Below, piece by piece: positions 6,401 to 12,787 of a stretch of 12,787 nt of DNA. The notes below the pieces were generated by a model, which searched no databases, was not told the origin of the DNA, and saw only the letters and a list, made by a program, of their open reading frames with translations. The translations under genes and the position numbers were made by a program. This stretch comes from JBCDJG01 sp038748065 (GTDB taxonomy: Bacteria > Pseudomonadota > Gammaproteobacteria > Pseudomonadales > Halieaceae), in NCBI GenBank assembly GCA_038748065.1, contig JBCDJG010000093.1, positions 1 through 12,787 on the forward strand. Reading direction: 5' to 3'. Numbering within the stretch: position 1 is the first letter of the stretch; each line of letters starts with the position of its first letter.

Positions 6401-7996
6401 ATGAGCGACACCGTTTTCGACGCCATCGTCATTGGCGCAGGTCACAACGGCCTGACCACCGCAAACTACCTGGCTCGGGGTGGTATGCGCGTTTGCGTGC
6501 TGGAGGCGCGCCATGTCGTTGGCGGCGCAGCGGTGAGCGAGGAGTTTCACCCGGGCTATAGCAACTCACTGGCGTCCTACGTGGTCAGCCTGCTGCGCCC
6601 GGAAGTCGTGCGCGATCTGGAGCTTGAGCGCTATGGCTACGAGCCGATCCTGCTGGGTAACTCACTCTACCTCGACAGTCACGGCGATTACCTGTTGCTC
6701 AATGGCGAGGAAGACCATGATCGCGCACAGTTCGAGAAGTTCTCGAGCCGTGACTACGACGCCATGCTCGCCTTCGAAGACAGCATCGAGAAGGTGGGGA
6801 ATATCCTTGCCAAGCAATGGCTGCGCGAACCCCCCAAACTGCACGCCGGCGGCATGGGTGACATGCTGGATGCGGTCAAGCTGGGCATGGATGTCTACAA
6901 ACTTGATGAAGACAGTCGCTGGCGCTTACTGCAGTTTTTTATCGGCGCACCTGAAAGCATCATCGAACGCTGGTTTGAGAGTCCCAAGGTCAAAGCCATG
7001 GTGACATCTCACATCATGCCTGCCAATTTCGCACCCCTGACCCAACCGGGTGCAAGCCTCGCCATGCTGCACCACGCCGTGGGCGAAATCGCGGGCCGCA
7101 AAGGCGCCTGGGGCCTGGTGCGTGGCGGCATGGGTTCCATCACCCAGGCGATGGCCGCCGCGGCGCGTGAGCGCGGCGTAGATATCCGTTGCGAGTCACC
7201 GGTGGAGAAAATACTGCTGGATAGGGGCGCCGTAAAAGGGCTGCGCCTGGCCAACGGTGAGGAGCTGAGTGCGCCGGTTATTGCCGCCAACACCGATCCG
7301 AAGAGGACCTTCCTGAAACTGTTAGGTCAGCAGCATTTGCCCGAGAGCTTCGCTCGTGATATCGGCGCCTTTCGCCAGGAATCGGCCTCGCTACGCATGA
7401 ACCTGGCGCTGTCGGCGCTACCGGAATTTGCCGCGCTACCGGGCAGCGAAGTCGGGCCGCAGCACTGCGCCAGTATCACCTTTATCGAGAGCATGGGGCA
7501 CCTCGACGAGGCCTACCGTTCGGCCCGTGCTGGTATACCGGCCGATCCGCCAATCATTGAGGCCATCATCCCCAGTAGCCTGGACGATACGCTCACTGAG
7601 GCTCCAGGCACCCATGTCATGAGCCTGCTGTGCAAATACATGCCCTACGACCTGCAGGGCGGCGCCCACTGGGACGAGCGCAAACCCCAGGTCGTTGACA
7701 ACATTCTCGACCACGTCAGCCGCTTTATTCCTAATCTGCGCGATATTCTGGTGGCGACGCAGTGTTTAACACCACTGGATATTGAACGCCTCTTTGGCAT
7801 GACCCGAGGCGACATCTGCCACGGCCGCCTCGAACCAGACCAGCTGTACAGCGCCCGGCCCCATCCGCAGGCAGCCCAGTACGCGACACCGGTACCGGGG
7901 CTCTACCTGTGCGGCTCGGGTGCGCACCCAGGCGGCGGCGTCACCGGCGCGCCCGGGCACAACGCGGCGCAGCGTATCCTTAAAGATCGCCGCTAG
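6401..7996 (+). CDS. PYROXD2/phytoene desaturase-like FAD oxidoreductase (copy A)
   Basis: Predicted cytoplasmic FAD/NAD(P)-binding oxidoreductase of 531 residues. It begins with the dinucleotide-binding fold IVIGAGHNGL (glycines 12, 14, 17) and the ribose-binding E35 in VLEAR, followed by VVGGAAVSEEFHPG. A second conserved block is GAWGLVRGGMGSITQAMA. The C-terminal FAD motif is YLCGSGAHPGGG, starting at residue 502. This is the layout of the CrtI/PYROXD2-like family, whose bacterial members mostly lack known substrates. The ATG is supported because it places the first glycine motif at residues 12-17, exactly as in the paralog at 9762-11345. The ribosome-binding site is weak (AAGGA about 13 nt upstream). 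It is the third gene of the MFS operon, 36 nt after the previous stop. A carotenoid role is unlikely, since no other carotenoid gene is nearby. Confidence 0.88.
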   Translation: MSDTVFDAIVIGAGHNGLTTANYLARGGMRVCVLEARHVVGGAAVSEEFHPGYSNSLASYVVSLLRPEVVRDLELERYGYEPILLGNSLYLDSHGDYLLLNGEEDHDRAQFEKFSSRDYDAMLAFEDSIEKVGNILAKQWLREPPKLHAGGMGDMLDAVKLGMDVYKLDEDSRWRLLQFFIGAPESIIERWFESPKVKAMVTSHIMPANFAPLTQPGASLAMLHHAVGEIAGRKGAWGLVRGGMGSITQAMAAAARERGVDIRCESPVEKILLDRGAVKGLRLANGEELSAPVIAANTDPKRTFLKLLGQQHLPESFARDIGAFRQESASLRMNLALSALPEFAALPGSEVGPQHCASITFIESMGHLDEAYRSARAGIPADPPIIEAIIPSSLDDTLTEAPGTHVMSLLCKYMPYDLQGGAHWDERKPQVVDNILDHVSRFIPNLRDILVATQCLTPLDIERLFGMTRGDICHGRLEPDQLYSARPHPQAAQYATPVPGLYLCGSGAHPGGGVTGAPGHNAAQRILKDRR

Positions 7997-7999
7997 CAG

Positions 8000-9730
8000 T
8001 CAGCTGGTTAGCGGCCGGTAGCGTCGCCAGATCACCAGGGCACTGATCAGCCCCAGCGGTATGAAAAGGATCGCGGGGCCGAACACAAACCACGGTTCGG
8101 CGCCTGACCAGTTGATCGCATCGCCCGGAAGAATCTCCCCTGTGCCTCGCTGATAGGGGCGCACGTAGCTATACAGCAGGATGGGCGGCATCACGAGCCC
8201 GTAGGCCACCAGCAGCAGCGGTGCGGTCACAGTGCGGCGCAGCTTTAGTGCGTCGCGATCGCCTGCCGGTGTCTCATGCAGGCGTTCGCGATACTGCCTC
8301 TCCTCGATACTGACCTCGCCGCGCCTCGACACGAAGACTATCGTCAAGACGCTGGCCAGCACGCCCAGCACTGCGGGATCGAGGTAGCTGGGCAGGTCGA
8401 GCCAGCCCAGGTACACAAAGGCGGCGGGAATCACATTGCCGAAGAAGCCTGCAACAATGCCCCAGAATGCGCCGTCCGCCGTAATACCCTTGCTCCAGAC
8501 GGCCATAAAGCCGACCGGCCCCCAGGAAGAGGCGAACACGGTCCCGATAAACAGCGTAATCCAGAATACGTTGGGCGGCACGAGAAAGCTCGCGGCCAGC
8601 ACGGCCAGGCCTGTGCCACACATGATGACCCGCGTGCGCGACAAGGTCAGCGACCCCGCCTCTCGTGGCAAGTCATTACTGACGCTAAACCCCACCAGTG
8701 AGAGAAAAGTCGACGCCGAGGATAGGGCGGCCGCCATAATGCCCGCCAACAGAATTGCACCCAACCACCCGGGCACCAGGGCCTTGGCGGCCCACAGGAA
8801 GACAGTCTCTGATGGGCTGATCTCGGGGTTGGCCAGATTGATCAAACCGCCGACGCCGTACACCAGCACCTGCATCACGATGACGGCAAAACACGCGTAA
8901 ATCGCTGAGCGCAGTACCACGTGCTCATCGCGGGCCATCAGATGTCGGCTCGCCTGCCAGGGGCTAACCGCATACACCAAACCCCAGGCCAGGTCGATCA
9001 CAATGATCCAGATAAAGAAATCGAGCGCCGTGGGCCAGGGTGTACCTTCGCCAATGGTTCCGTGCCAGGCCGTAATATCGCGCTTGGGCTCCGTGGCGGT
9101 CAGGGTCTCGACGGCCTGTGTGACACCGCCAAACTGATCGACGATCACCAGGCTGAAGATCAGGGTAGCGACGCCGAATAACAGGAACATCATGGTGTCG
9201 GTAATGATGACGCCCTTTGAACCAGCGTAGAGGGTAAACAGCGTATAGCTCATCCACGCCACGAGTAAGGCGCTTGTGTAATCGAGCTCAGTCAGGTCAG
9301 ACAACAGAATCGCTGCCCCCTGGGTCACCACGAGCAGGTAGCCACCCAGGCCGAGCACGATGGTCCAGCCTGCGGCTTGCTGAACCCGGCGGCTTCGGAA
9401 CCTCTGCCCGAGAAAGTCTGCGACGGTAGGCGCGCGGCTGCGACGCAAAAAGGTGCCAAACAGTAGCGCGCCGTATACGTAGCCAGCTACGGCAATGCCC
9501 GGTAGCAGAATGTAAGGCCCAAGCTGACCATCATAGGTAAAACCGGCTTCACCGAGGAACAGGGTCGTGCTGAAAACGCTCGCCACTAGCGTACCGACAA
9601 TCAACAGGGTCGGCGCCCGACGACCCGCCACAAAATAATCGTCCAACTGCTTAACCTGCCGGCCGCTATAGCTGCCGACAAACACGAAGACGGCAACGCT
9701 AATCGCTATGGTCAGAGAATAGATATCGAT
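8000..9730 (-). CDS. sodium:solute symporter (SSS family), start codon uncertain
   Basis: Inner-membrane sodium-coupled importer, 576 residues if translation begins at 9730. It has the SSS layout: a first helix at about 4-20, then the polar QLDDYFVAGRRAP (28-40), many further helices, SPWQASRHLMARDE (256-269), and LSSAST (336-341) in the helix that carries the second sodium site in PutP/vSGLT-like proteins. The start is odd. A strong AAGGAGG (9745-9739) lies 8 nt before an in-frame ATC at 9730, where an ATG would give a normal SSS N-terminus (DIYSLTIA). There is no ATG, GTG or TTG nearby in frame. The only upstream ATG, at 9811, lies inside the previous gene and adds 27 hydrophilic residues. 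It follows the second PYROXD2-like gene by 31 nt and probably imports that enzyme's substrate. Confidence 0.85.
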   Translation of the reverse strand: MDIYSLTIAISVAVFVFVGSYSGRQVKQLDDYFVAGRRAPTLLIVGTLVASVFSTTLFLGEAGFTYDGQLGPYILLPGIAVAGYVYGALLFGTFLRRSRAPTVADFLGQRFRSRRVQQAAGWTIVLGLGGYLLVVTQGAAILLSDLTELDYTSALLVAWMSYTLFTLYAGSKGVIITDTMMFLLFGVATLIFSLVIVDQFGGVTQAVETLTATEPKRDITAWHGTIGEGTPWPTALDFFIWIIVIDLAWGLVYAVSPWQASRHLMARDEHVVLRSAIYACFAVIVMQVLVYGVGGLINLANPEISPSETVFLWAAKALVPGWLGAILLAGIMAAALSSASTFLSLVGFSVSNDLPREAGSLTLSRTRVIMCGTGLAVLAASFLVPPNVFWITLFIGTVFASSWGPVGFMAVWSKGITADGAFWGIVAGFFGNVIPAAFVYLGWLDLPSYLDPAVLGVLASVLTIVFVSRRGEVSIEERQYRERLHETPAGDRDALKLRRTVTAPLLLVAYGLVMPPILLYSYVRPYQRGTGEILPGDAINWSGAEPWFVFGPAILFIPLGLISALVIWRRYRPLTS

Positions 9731-9738
9731 ATACCTTT

Positions 9739-9745
9739 CCTCCTT
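9739..9745 (-). promoter_or_regulatory. strong Shine-Dalgarno site of the symporter gene
   Basis: The minus strand reads AAGGAGG, a near-perfect match to the 16S rRNA 3' end. It is followed after 8 nt by ATC instead of a usual start codon. It sits in the 31-nt gap after the upstream gene's stop, which argues that translation starts here and not at the overlapping ATG at 9811. Confidence 0.75.
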
Positions 9746-9761
9746 GTGCGCGCAGTGGCAA

Positions 9762-11345
9762 TCAGCTGGCGCGGAGTATGGCTTGCGCGGCGTTCCGTCC
9801 CGGCAGGCCACTGACCCCGCCGCCAGGATGCGCGCCAGACCCGCAGAGGTAGACGCCGTCTACCGGCATCTTGTACGCCGCATGCCCGGGTATGGGCCGC
9901 AGGGAATAAAACTGGTCGAGATGCAATGCCCCGTGGAAAATATCGCCGCCCACCATATTGAGATCGCGTTCGATATCCAGCGGCGTCTTGATCTGTCGCC
10001 CAACGACAGAGGCCTTGAAGTTCGGCGCATAGGCATCGATGGTGTCGATCACCAGGTCGGCCACCTCGTCGCGAACCTCATCCCAATCGCGGCCGTCGGG
10101 CAGGTGTCGCTGAAAGTGCTGACAGAACAGGGAGGCCACATGGCCGCCGGGCGGCGCCAGGGAATCATCCTGGGTTGAAGGCACCTGCATAGAGATCACA
10201 GGCCGCTTCGACCAGCCTCCCAGGCGTGCATCCAGGTATGCCTGCTGGATGTAGTCGAGGGAGGGGCTAACCTCGATCGCGCCCTTGAAGTGCTCCTCGC
10301 CCCGGCCAGCCATGGAGCTGAACTGTGGCAACTCGGAGAGCGCTACGTTCATCCGAAAGGTCGCAGAGTGACTGCGGTAACCCGCTATGCGGCGCTGTTC
10401 TTCGGGCTCCAGGTACTCTTCGCCAAGAAGCCGTTGCAACAAAATTTGCGGGTGAACGTTGGCCGCGACGTGCTGTGCCGTGATCTCACGGCCGTCCGCC
10501 GTGACAACGCCAACGGCGCGGCCGTTTTCTGTCATCACCCGCTCTACCGGTGCTCCGGTCTCTATGCGCGCGCCGCGGCTTTCAGCGAAGGCCGCCATAG
10601 ACTGGGTGATGGCACCCATGCCACCACGTGCAATACCCCAGGCGCCAGCCTTGCCTTTTACCTCGCCGAAGGCGTGATGCAAGAGCACATAAGCCGTACC
10701 CGCCTGGTAGGGTTCCGCGAAGTTTCCGATAACGCCTTCCAGGCCGAGCACGCCTTTGAGGGCCTCACCTTCGAACCACATATCGAGGTAGTCACCAAGA
10801 GAGCGCGTCATCAACTCCGCCAGGATCATCTGGTGCCTTTTATCGAGCGACCAGCCCACCTTACCGGCCTTTAACAGCCCGACAATATCACGCCAGCCAC
10901 CCCCCAGATTGGGCGGCGCCTGGGTTGCCAGCTCGCGCAGGGCCATCGCCACCGTCGCAATGCCCTCGTCAAATTCCTCGATACGCTCAGCATCGCGCGG
11001 TGAGAACCGCGCAATTTCAGCGCGAGCCTGCGCGTCGTCGCGCGTCAACAGCAGGTGATCGTTCTCCAGCAGGCTCAGCGTACCGGCCGGCCGCTCCATG
11101 ATTTCCAAGCCGTGTTGCTCCAGGCTCAAATCGCTAATCACTTCCGGATGCAGCAGACTTACCGAATAGGAATAAACCGAGTTACGAAACCCTGGGTGGA
11201 ACTCTTCCGTCACGGCAGCGCCGCCAACCACATCACGCGCTTCAAGCACGGTGACCCGCCGACCCGCTCGCGCCAGGTAGCCGGCACAGGTCAGGCCATT
11301 GTGTCCACCGCCGATAATCACGACGTCAGTATCGGTTTGCTTCAC
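9762..11345 (-). CDS. PYROXD2/phytoene desaturase-like FAD oxidoreductase (copy B)
   Basis: Predicted cytoplasmic FAD/NAD(P)-binding oxidoreductase of 527 residues, a paralog of the protein at 6401-7996. The N-terminal fold is VIIGGGHNGL (glycines 12, 14, 17) with E35 in VLEARDVVGGAAV. The middle block is GAWGIARGGMGAITQSMA and the C-terminal FAD motif is YLCGSGAHPGGG, from residue 499. Aligned by eye, 49 of 68 residues from the glycine motif onward are identical to copy A; the middle of the proteins is much more divergent, which suggests different substrates. The start is GTG at 11345, chosen because GGGAG lies 6 nt upstream and the glycine motif then falls at the same position as in copy A. 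It is the first gene of a two-gene run with the sodium symporter. Confidence 0.88.
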   Translation of the reverse strand: MKQTDTDVVIIGGGHNGLTCAGYLARAGRRVTVLEARDVVGGAAVTEEFHPGFRNSVYSYSVSLLHPEVISDLSLEQHGLEIMERPAGTLSLLENDHLLLTRDDAQARAEIARFSPRDAERIEEFDEGIATVAMALRELATQAPPNLGGGWRDIVGLLKAGKVGWSLDKRHQMILAELMTRSLGDYLDMWFEGEALKGVLGLEGVIGNFAEPYQAGTAYVLLHHAFGEVKGKAGAWGIARGGMGAITQSMAAFAESRGARIETGAPVERVMTENGRAVGVVTADGREITAQHVAANVHPQILLQRLLGEEYLEPEEQRRIAGYRSHSATFRMNVALSELPQFSSMAGRGEEHFKGAIEVSPSLDYIQQAYLDARLGGWSKRPVISMQVPSTQDDSLAPPGGHVASLFCQHFQRHLPDGRDWDEVRDEVADLVIDTIDAYAPNFKASVVGRQIKTPLDIERDLNMVGGDIFHGALHLDQFYSLRPIPGHAAYKMPVDGVYLCGSGAHPGGGVSGLPGRNAAQAILRAS

Positions 11346-11497
11346 GCTCTACTCCCTACCCCGCCAGTGCCTCGCCGGTTGGCAGTATAACCAGCGCCAA
11401 GAGCCAGGCTCCTCCGTGCCGACCGGCTAGGAAGAAGGGCCAAGGGGCATATGGTGTACTTCTCTCCGCTAGAGACAAGATCACAAGGAGATCACCC
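11346..11497. other. divergent intergenic region between copy B and the cupin gene
   Basis: A 152-bp region that should hold promoters for both directions. On the minus strand TATACT (11389-11384) is a good -10-like box for the copy B operon, but no matching -35 box is clear. On the plus side only the cupin ribosome-binding site (AAGGAG, ending 7 nt before the ATG) is convincing. A long inverted repeat spans 11374-11427. Confidence 0.5.
11374..11427. repeat. long inverted repeat in the divergent promoter region
   Basis: GCCGGTTGGC (11374-11383) and GCCGACCGGC (11418-11427) can pair over 10 positions with one G·T wobble around a 34-nt loop. The TATACT box proposed for the minus-strand operon lies just inside the left arm. 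An operator for a dimeric repressor acting on both directions, or a leader hairpin, are both possible. Confidence 0.45.
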
Positions 11498-11869
11498 ATG
11501 CCCGAAATCAGTGTTCAAAAACAGCCGGCGTCAATTACAGACCTTGTTGCCGTCGACAGCTTCGGCACGCCGGTAGGACCACTGCCTGAGCAGCTTGATG
11601 GAGGTTTCTTCGAAGGTGAGTTTGGTCCTTCAGAGCTCGCGGCAGGCACCTGGACCTGTGATGTCGGCACACTCGAGCTCGATCTGGACGTCACGGAGTT
11701 CTGCCACCTGCTGGCCGGGCATTGGAAGTTCACTTCCGTCAGCGGTCAGGTGGATGAAGTGAAAGCCGGCGATAGCTGGGTCTTTCCACAAGGATGGAAA
11801 GGTACCGCAGAGGTGATCGAGAAAGTGCACAAGGTCTATCTCATGCTGATCCCGGCTCAAACAGACTGA
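11498..11869 (+). CDS. small Cupin_3 (DUF861-like) single-domain protein
   Basis: Predicted cytoplasmic beta-barrel protein of 123 residues. The cupin core runs from about residue 45 to 115: AAGTWTCDVGTLELDL, then EFCHLLAGHWKF (67-78), then AGDSWVFPQGWKGTAEV (90-106), ending VHKVYLML. This is the pattern of Cupin_3 proteins, related to the barrel of ureidoglycine aminohydrolase and EutQ. H70 could bind metal, but the second motif lacks the usual histidine, so metal binding is doubtful. The function is unknown. Small cupins of this type often sit near FAD amine oxidases of the PuuB type, and one faces it here across a terminator. The ATG has AAGGAG 7 nt upstream. It is a single-gene transcription unit closed by a strong terminator. 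Confidence 0.85.
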   Translation: MPEISVQKQPASITDLVAVDSFGTPVGPLPEQLDGGFFEGEFGPSELAAGTWTCDVGTLELDLDVTEFCHLLAGHWKFTSVSGQVDEVKAGDSWVFPQGWKGTAEVIEKVHKVYLMLIPAQTD

Positions 11870-11883
11870 GAAAGGTTCATCGC

Positions 11884-11909
11884 ACTGATCCCATGCCATC
11901 GGGATCGGT
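11884..11909 (+). other. secondary stem-loop after the cupin gene
   Basis: ACTGATCCC (11884-11892) pairs with GGGATCGGT (11901-11909) over 9 positions with one G·T wobble, around an 8-nt loop. It lies just before the main terminator hairpin. It has no useful T-run of its own and may stabilise the 3' end of the cupin mRNA. Confidence 0.5.
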
Positions 11910-11914
11910 TTCTC

Positions 11915-11940
11915 GGGCGCTCTCTGAGCGCCCTTTTTTT
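11915..11940 (+). terminator. rho-independent terminator of the cupin gene
   Basis: A perfect 8-bp stem, GGGCGCTC (11915-11922) and GAGCGCCC (11926-11933), with a 3-nt loop is followed by seven T residues (11934-11940). It lies about 45 nt after the cupin stop. On the minus strand the stem is not followed by a T-run, so it is expected to act mainly on plus-strand transcripts. Confidence 0.93.
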
Positions 11941-11959
11941 GCCTGCCTGATACGACTGC

Positions 11960-12787
11960 TTACATCTCATCAAGCAGCTTGAAGTAAGACATGCCGATAG
12001 CCAGCGCTGGCCGCCGGAAGAGCTTGCCACCGGGAAAGGGCCAATGCGGAATGCTGGCAAAGACGTTGAAGCGCTCTGGCCGACCGGCAAGCATCTCGGC
12101 AGTGATCCGCGCCATTATGTGCGTAGGCGCTACACCGTGTCCCGAGTAGGCCTGGATGTAGAAGACGTTATCCGCCAGCCGCCCGAGCTGCGGCATGCGG
12201 TTGAGGCCAATACCCATGTTGCCACTCCAGACGTACTCCGTTTTCACTTCGGCGAGCTGCGGAAAGACCTTGAGCATCTTTTTTCTCAACACCGCTTCTG
12301 TATTACTCGACTCCAGCCCGGTGTAGTTAGCAAGGCCACCGAATAACATTCGGCGGTCCGCGGAGAGCCGAAAATAATCCAGCGCAGTGCGCGGATCGCA
12401 CACGGCCACGTCGCCAGGCATCAGCTTTGCTGCCAGTTCTTCGCTCAGGGGCTCAGTGGCAATGATCGAACTGGTGGATGGCAACACGCGGCTGGCGAGC
12501 TTGGGGATCAGGCCGCCCATGTACGCATTACCGCAAAGCACAACACGGCGAGTGCGCACGGCGCCACGCTCAGTGCGCACGACCACCTCGGCACCGTGTT
12601 CAATATCAAGGACGCGACTCTGCTCGTAGATTCGCGCACCGTGGCTCTCGGCAGCGCGCGCTTCACCAATACAGAGATTCAGCGGTTGAATGTGTCCATT
12701 GGCGTCGTTGTAGAGGCCGCCCAGGTAGCAATCGGAGTCAACATACTCCTTGAGCTCATCGCTATTGAGCACTTGGTAGTTATGCCG
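11960..12787 (-). CDS. FAD-dependent amine oxidoreductase, gamma-glutamylputrescine oxidase-like, N-terminus off the right edge
   Basis: The C-terminal 275 residues of a DadA/OrdL-type flavoprotein. The frame is open through the right edge, so the real start lies outside; the in-frame GTG at 12772 is an internal valine. PuuB-like proteins are about 425-430 residues, so roughly the first 150, including the FAD GxGxxG motif, are missing. Visible family features are YLGGLYNDANGHIQPLNL, the substrate-domain strand VVLCGNAYMGGL, RTALDYFRLSADRRMLFGG, VWSGNMGIGLNRMPQLGR, and the C-terminal FAD contact QAYSGHGVAPTHIMARITAE. Known relatives oxidise gamma-glutamylputrescine or related amino compounds in the cytoplasm. 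It converges on the cupin gene. The family is clear; the exact substrate is open, as this family has many paralogs. Confidence 0.85.
   Translation of the reverse strand, partial: RHNYQVLNSDELKEYVDSDCYLGGLYNDANGHIQPLNLCIGEARAAESHGARIYEQSRVLDIEHGAEVVVRTERGAVRTRRVVLCGNAYMGGLIPKLASRVLPSTSSIIATEPLSEELAAKLMPGDVAVCDPRTALDYFRLSADRRMLFGGLANYTGLESSNTEAVLRKKMLKVFPQLAEVKTEYVWSGNMGIGLNRMPQLGRLADNVFYIQAYSGHGVAPTHIMARITAEMLAGRPERFNVFASIPHWPFPGGKLFRRPALAIGMSYFKLLDEM

Noticed and set aside
6401..7996. Carotenoid biosynthesis role for the desaturase-like genes
   Set aside because: The family resemblance covers CrtI, but the motifs fit the PYROXD2-like branch better and no phytoene synthase, cyclase or other carotenoid gene is in the window.
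11055..11390. A plus-strand frame running into the divergent promoter region
   Set aside because: It is antisense to the conserved N-terminus of copy B, and no ribosome-binding site or family resemblance was seen.

Overview
The window looks like chromosomal DNA from a GC-rich gammaproteobacterium. The evidence is a recA-recX pair with a LexA-type SOS box, a DsdA of the E. coli type, and dense genes with Shine-Dalgarno starts. A marine heterotroph of the Cellvibrionales/Halieaceae kind is my guess from general resemblance only. No rRNA, tRNA, CRISPR array, insertion sequence or phage gene was seen. Both window edges cut through genes.

Positions 1-3030, minus strand: recA, recX and then dsdA (D-serine ammonia-lyase, C-terminus off the left edge). 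A GC-rich hairpin with a T-rich tail separates recA from recX and looks like an attenuator. An AT-rich gap with a possible promoter and an imperfect dyad precedes dsdA. An SOS box lies upstream of recA.

Positions 3202-7996, plus strand: a compact three-gene run. It holds an MFS transporter, a Tat-exported flavoprotein of the spermidine dehydrogenase-like type, and a PYROXD2/phytoene-desaturase-like FAD oxidoreductase. Gaps are 22 and 36 nt, so this is probably one operon.

Positions 8000-11345, minus strand: a second, convergent run of a second PYROXD2-like oxidoreductase followed by a sodium:solute symporter. The two runs meet with only 3 nt between stop codons. The two PYROXD2-like proteins are clear paralogs. 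The symporter has a strong ribosome-binding site but no canonical start codon at the expected place.

Positions 11498-12787: a small Cupin_3 (DUF861-like) protein on the plus strand with a strong intrinsic terminator, facing the C-terminal part of a gamma-glutamylputrescine oxidase-like (PuuB/OrdL type) flavoprotein that runs off the right edge.

Taken together, about 9 kb holds two transporters, four flavin-dependent oxidoreductases and a cupin. I read this as a catabolic island for amines, possibly polyamines or related amino compounds, next to the conserved recA-recX locus. The substrate is inferred from family resemblance and is not shown by the sequence. The most unusual points are the start-codon problem in the symporter, the mirrored pair of PYROXD2-like genes each with its own transporter, and the recA-recX hairpin.
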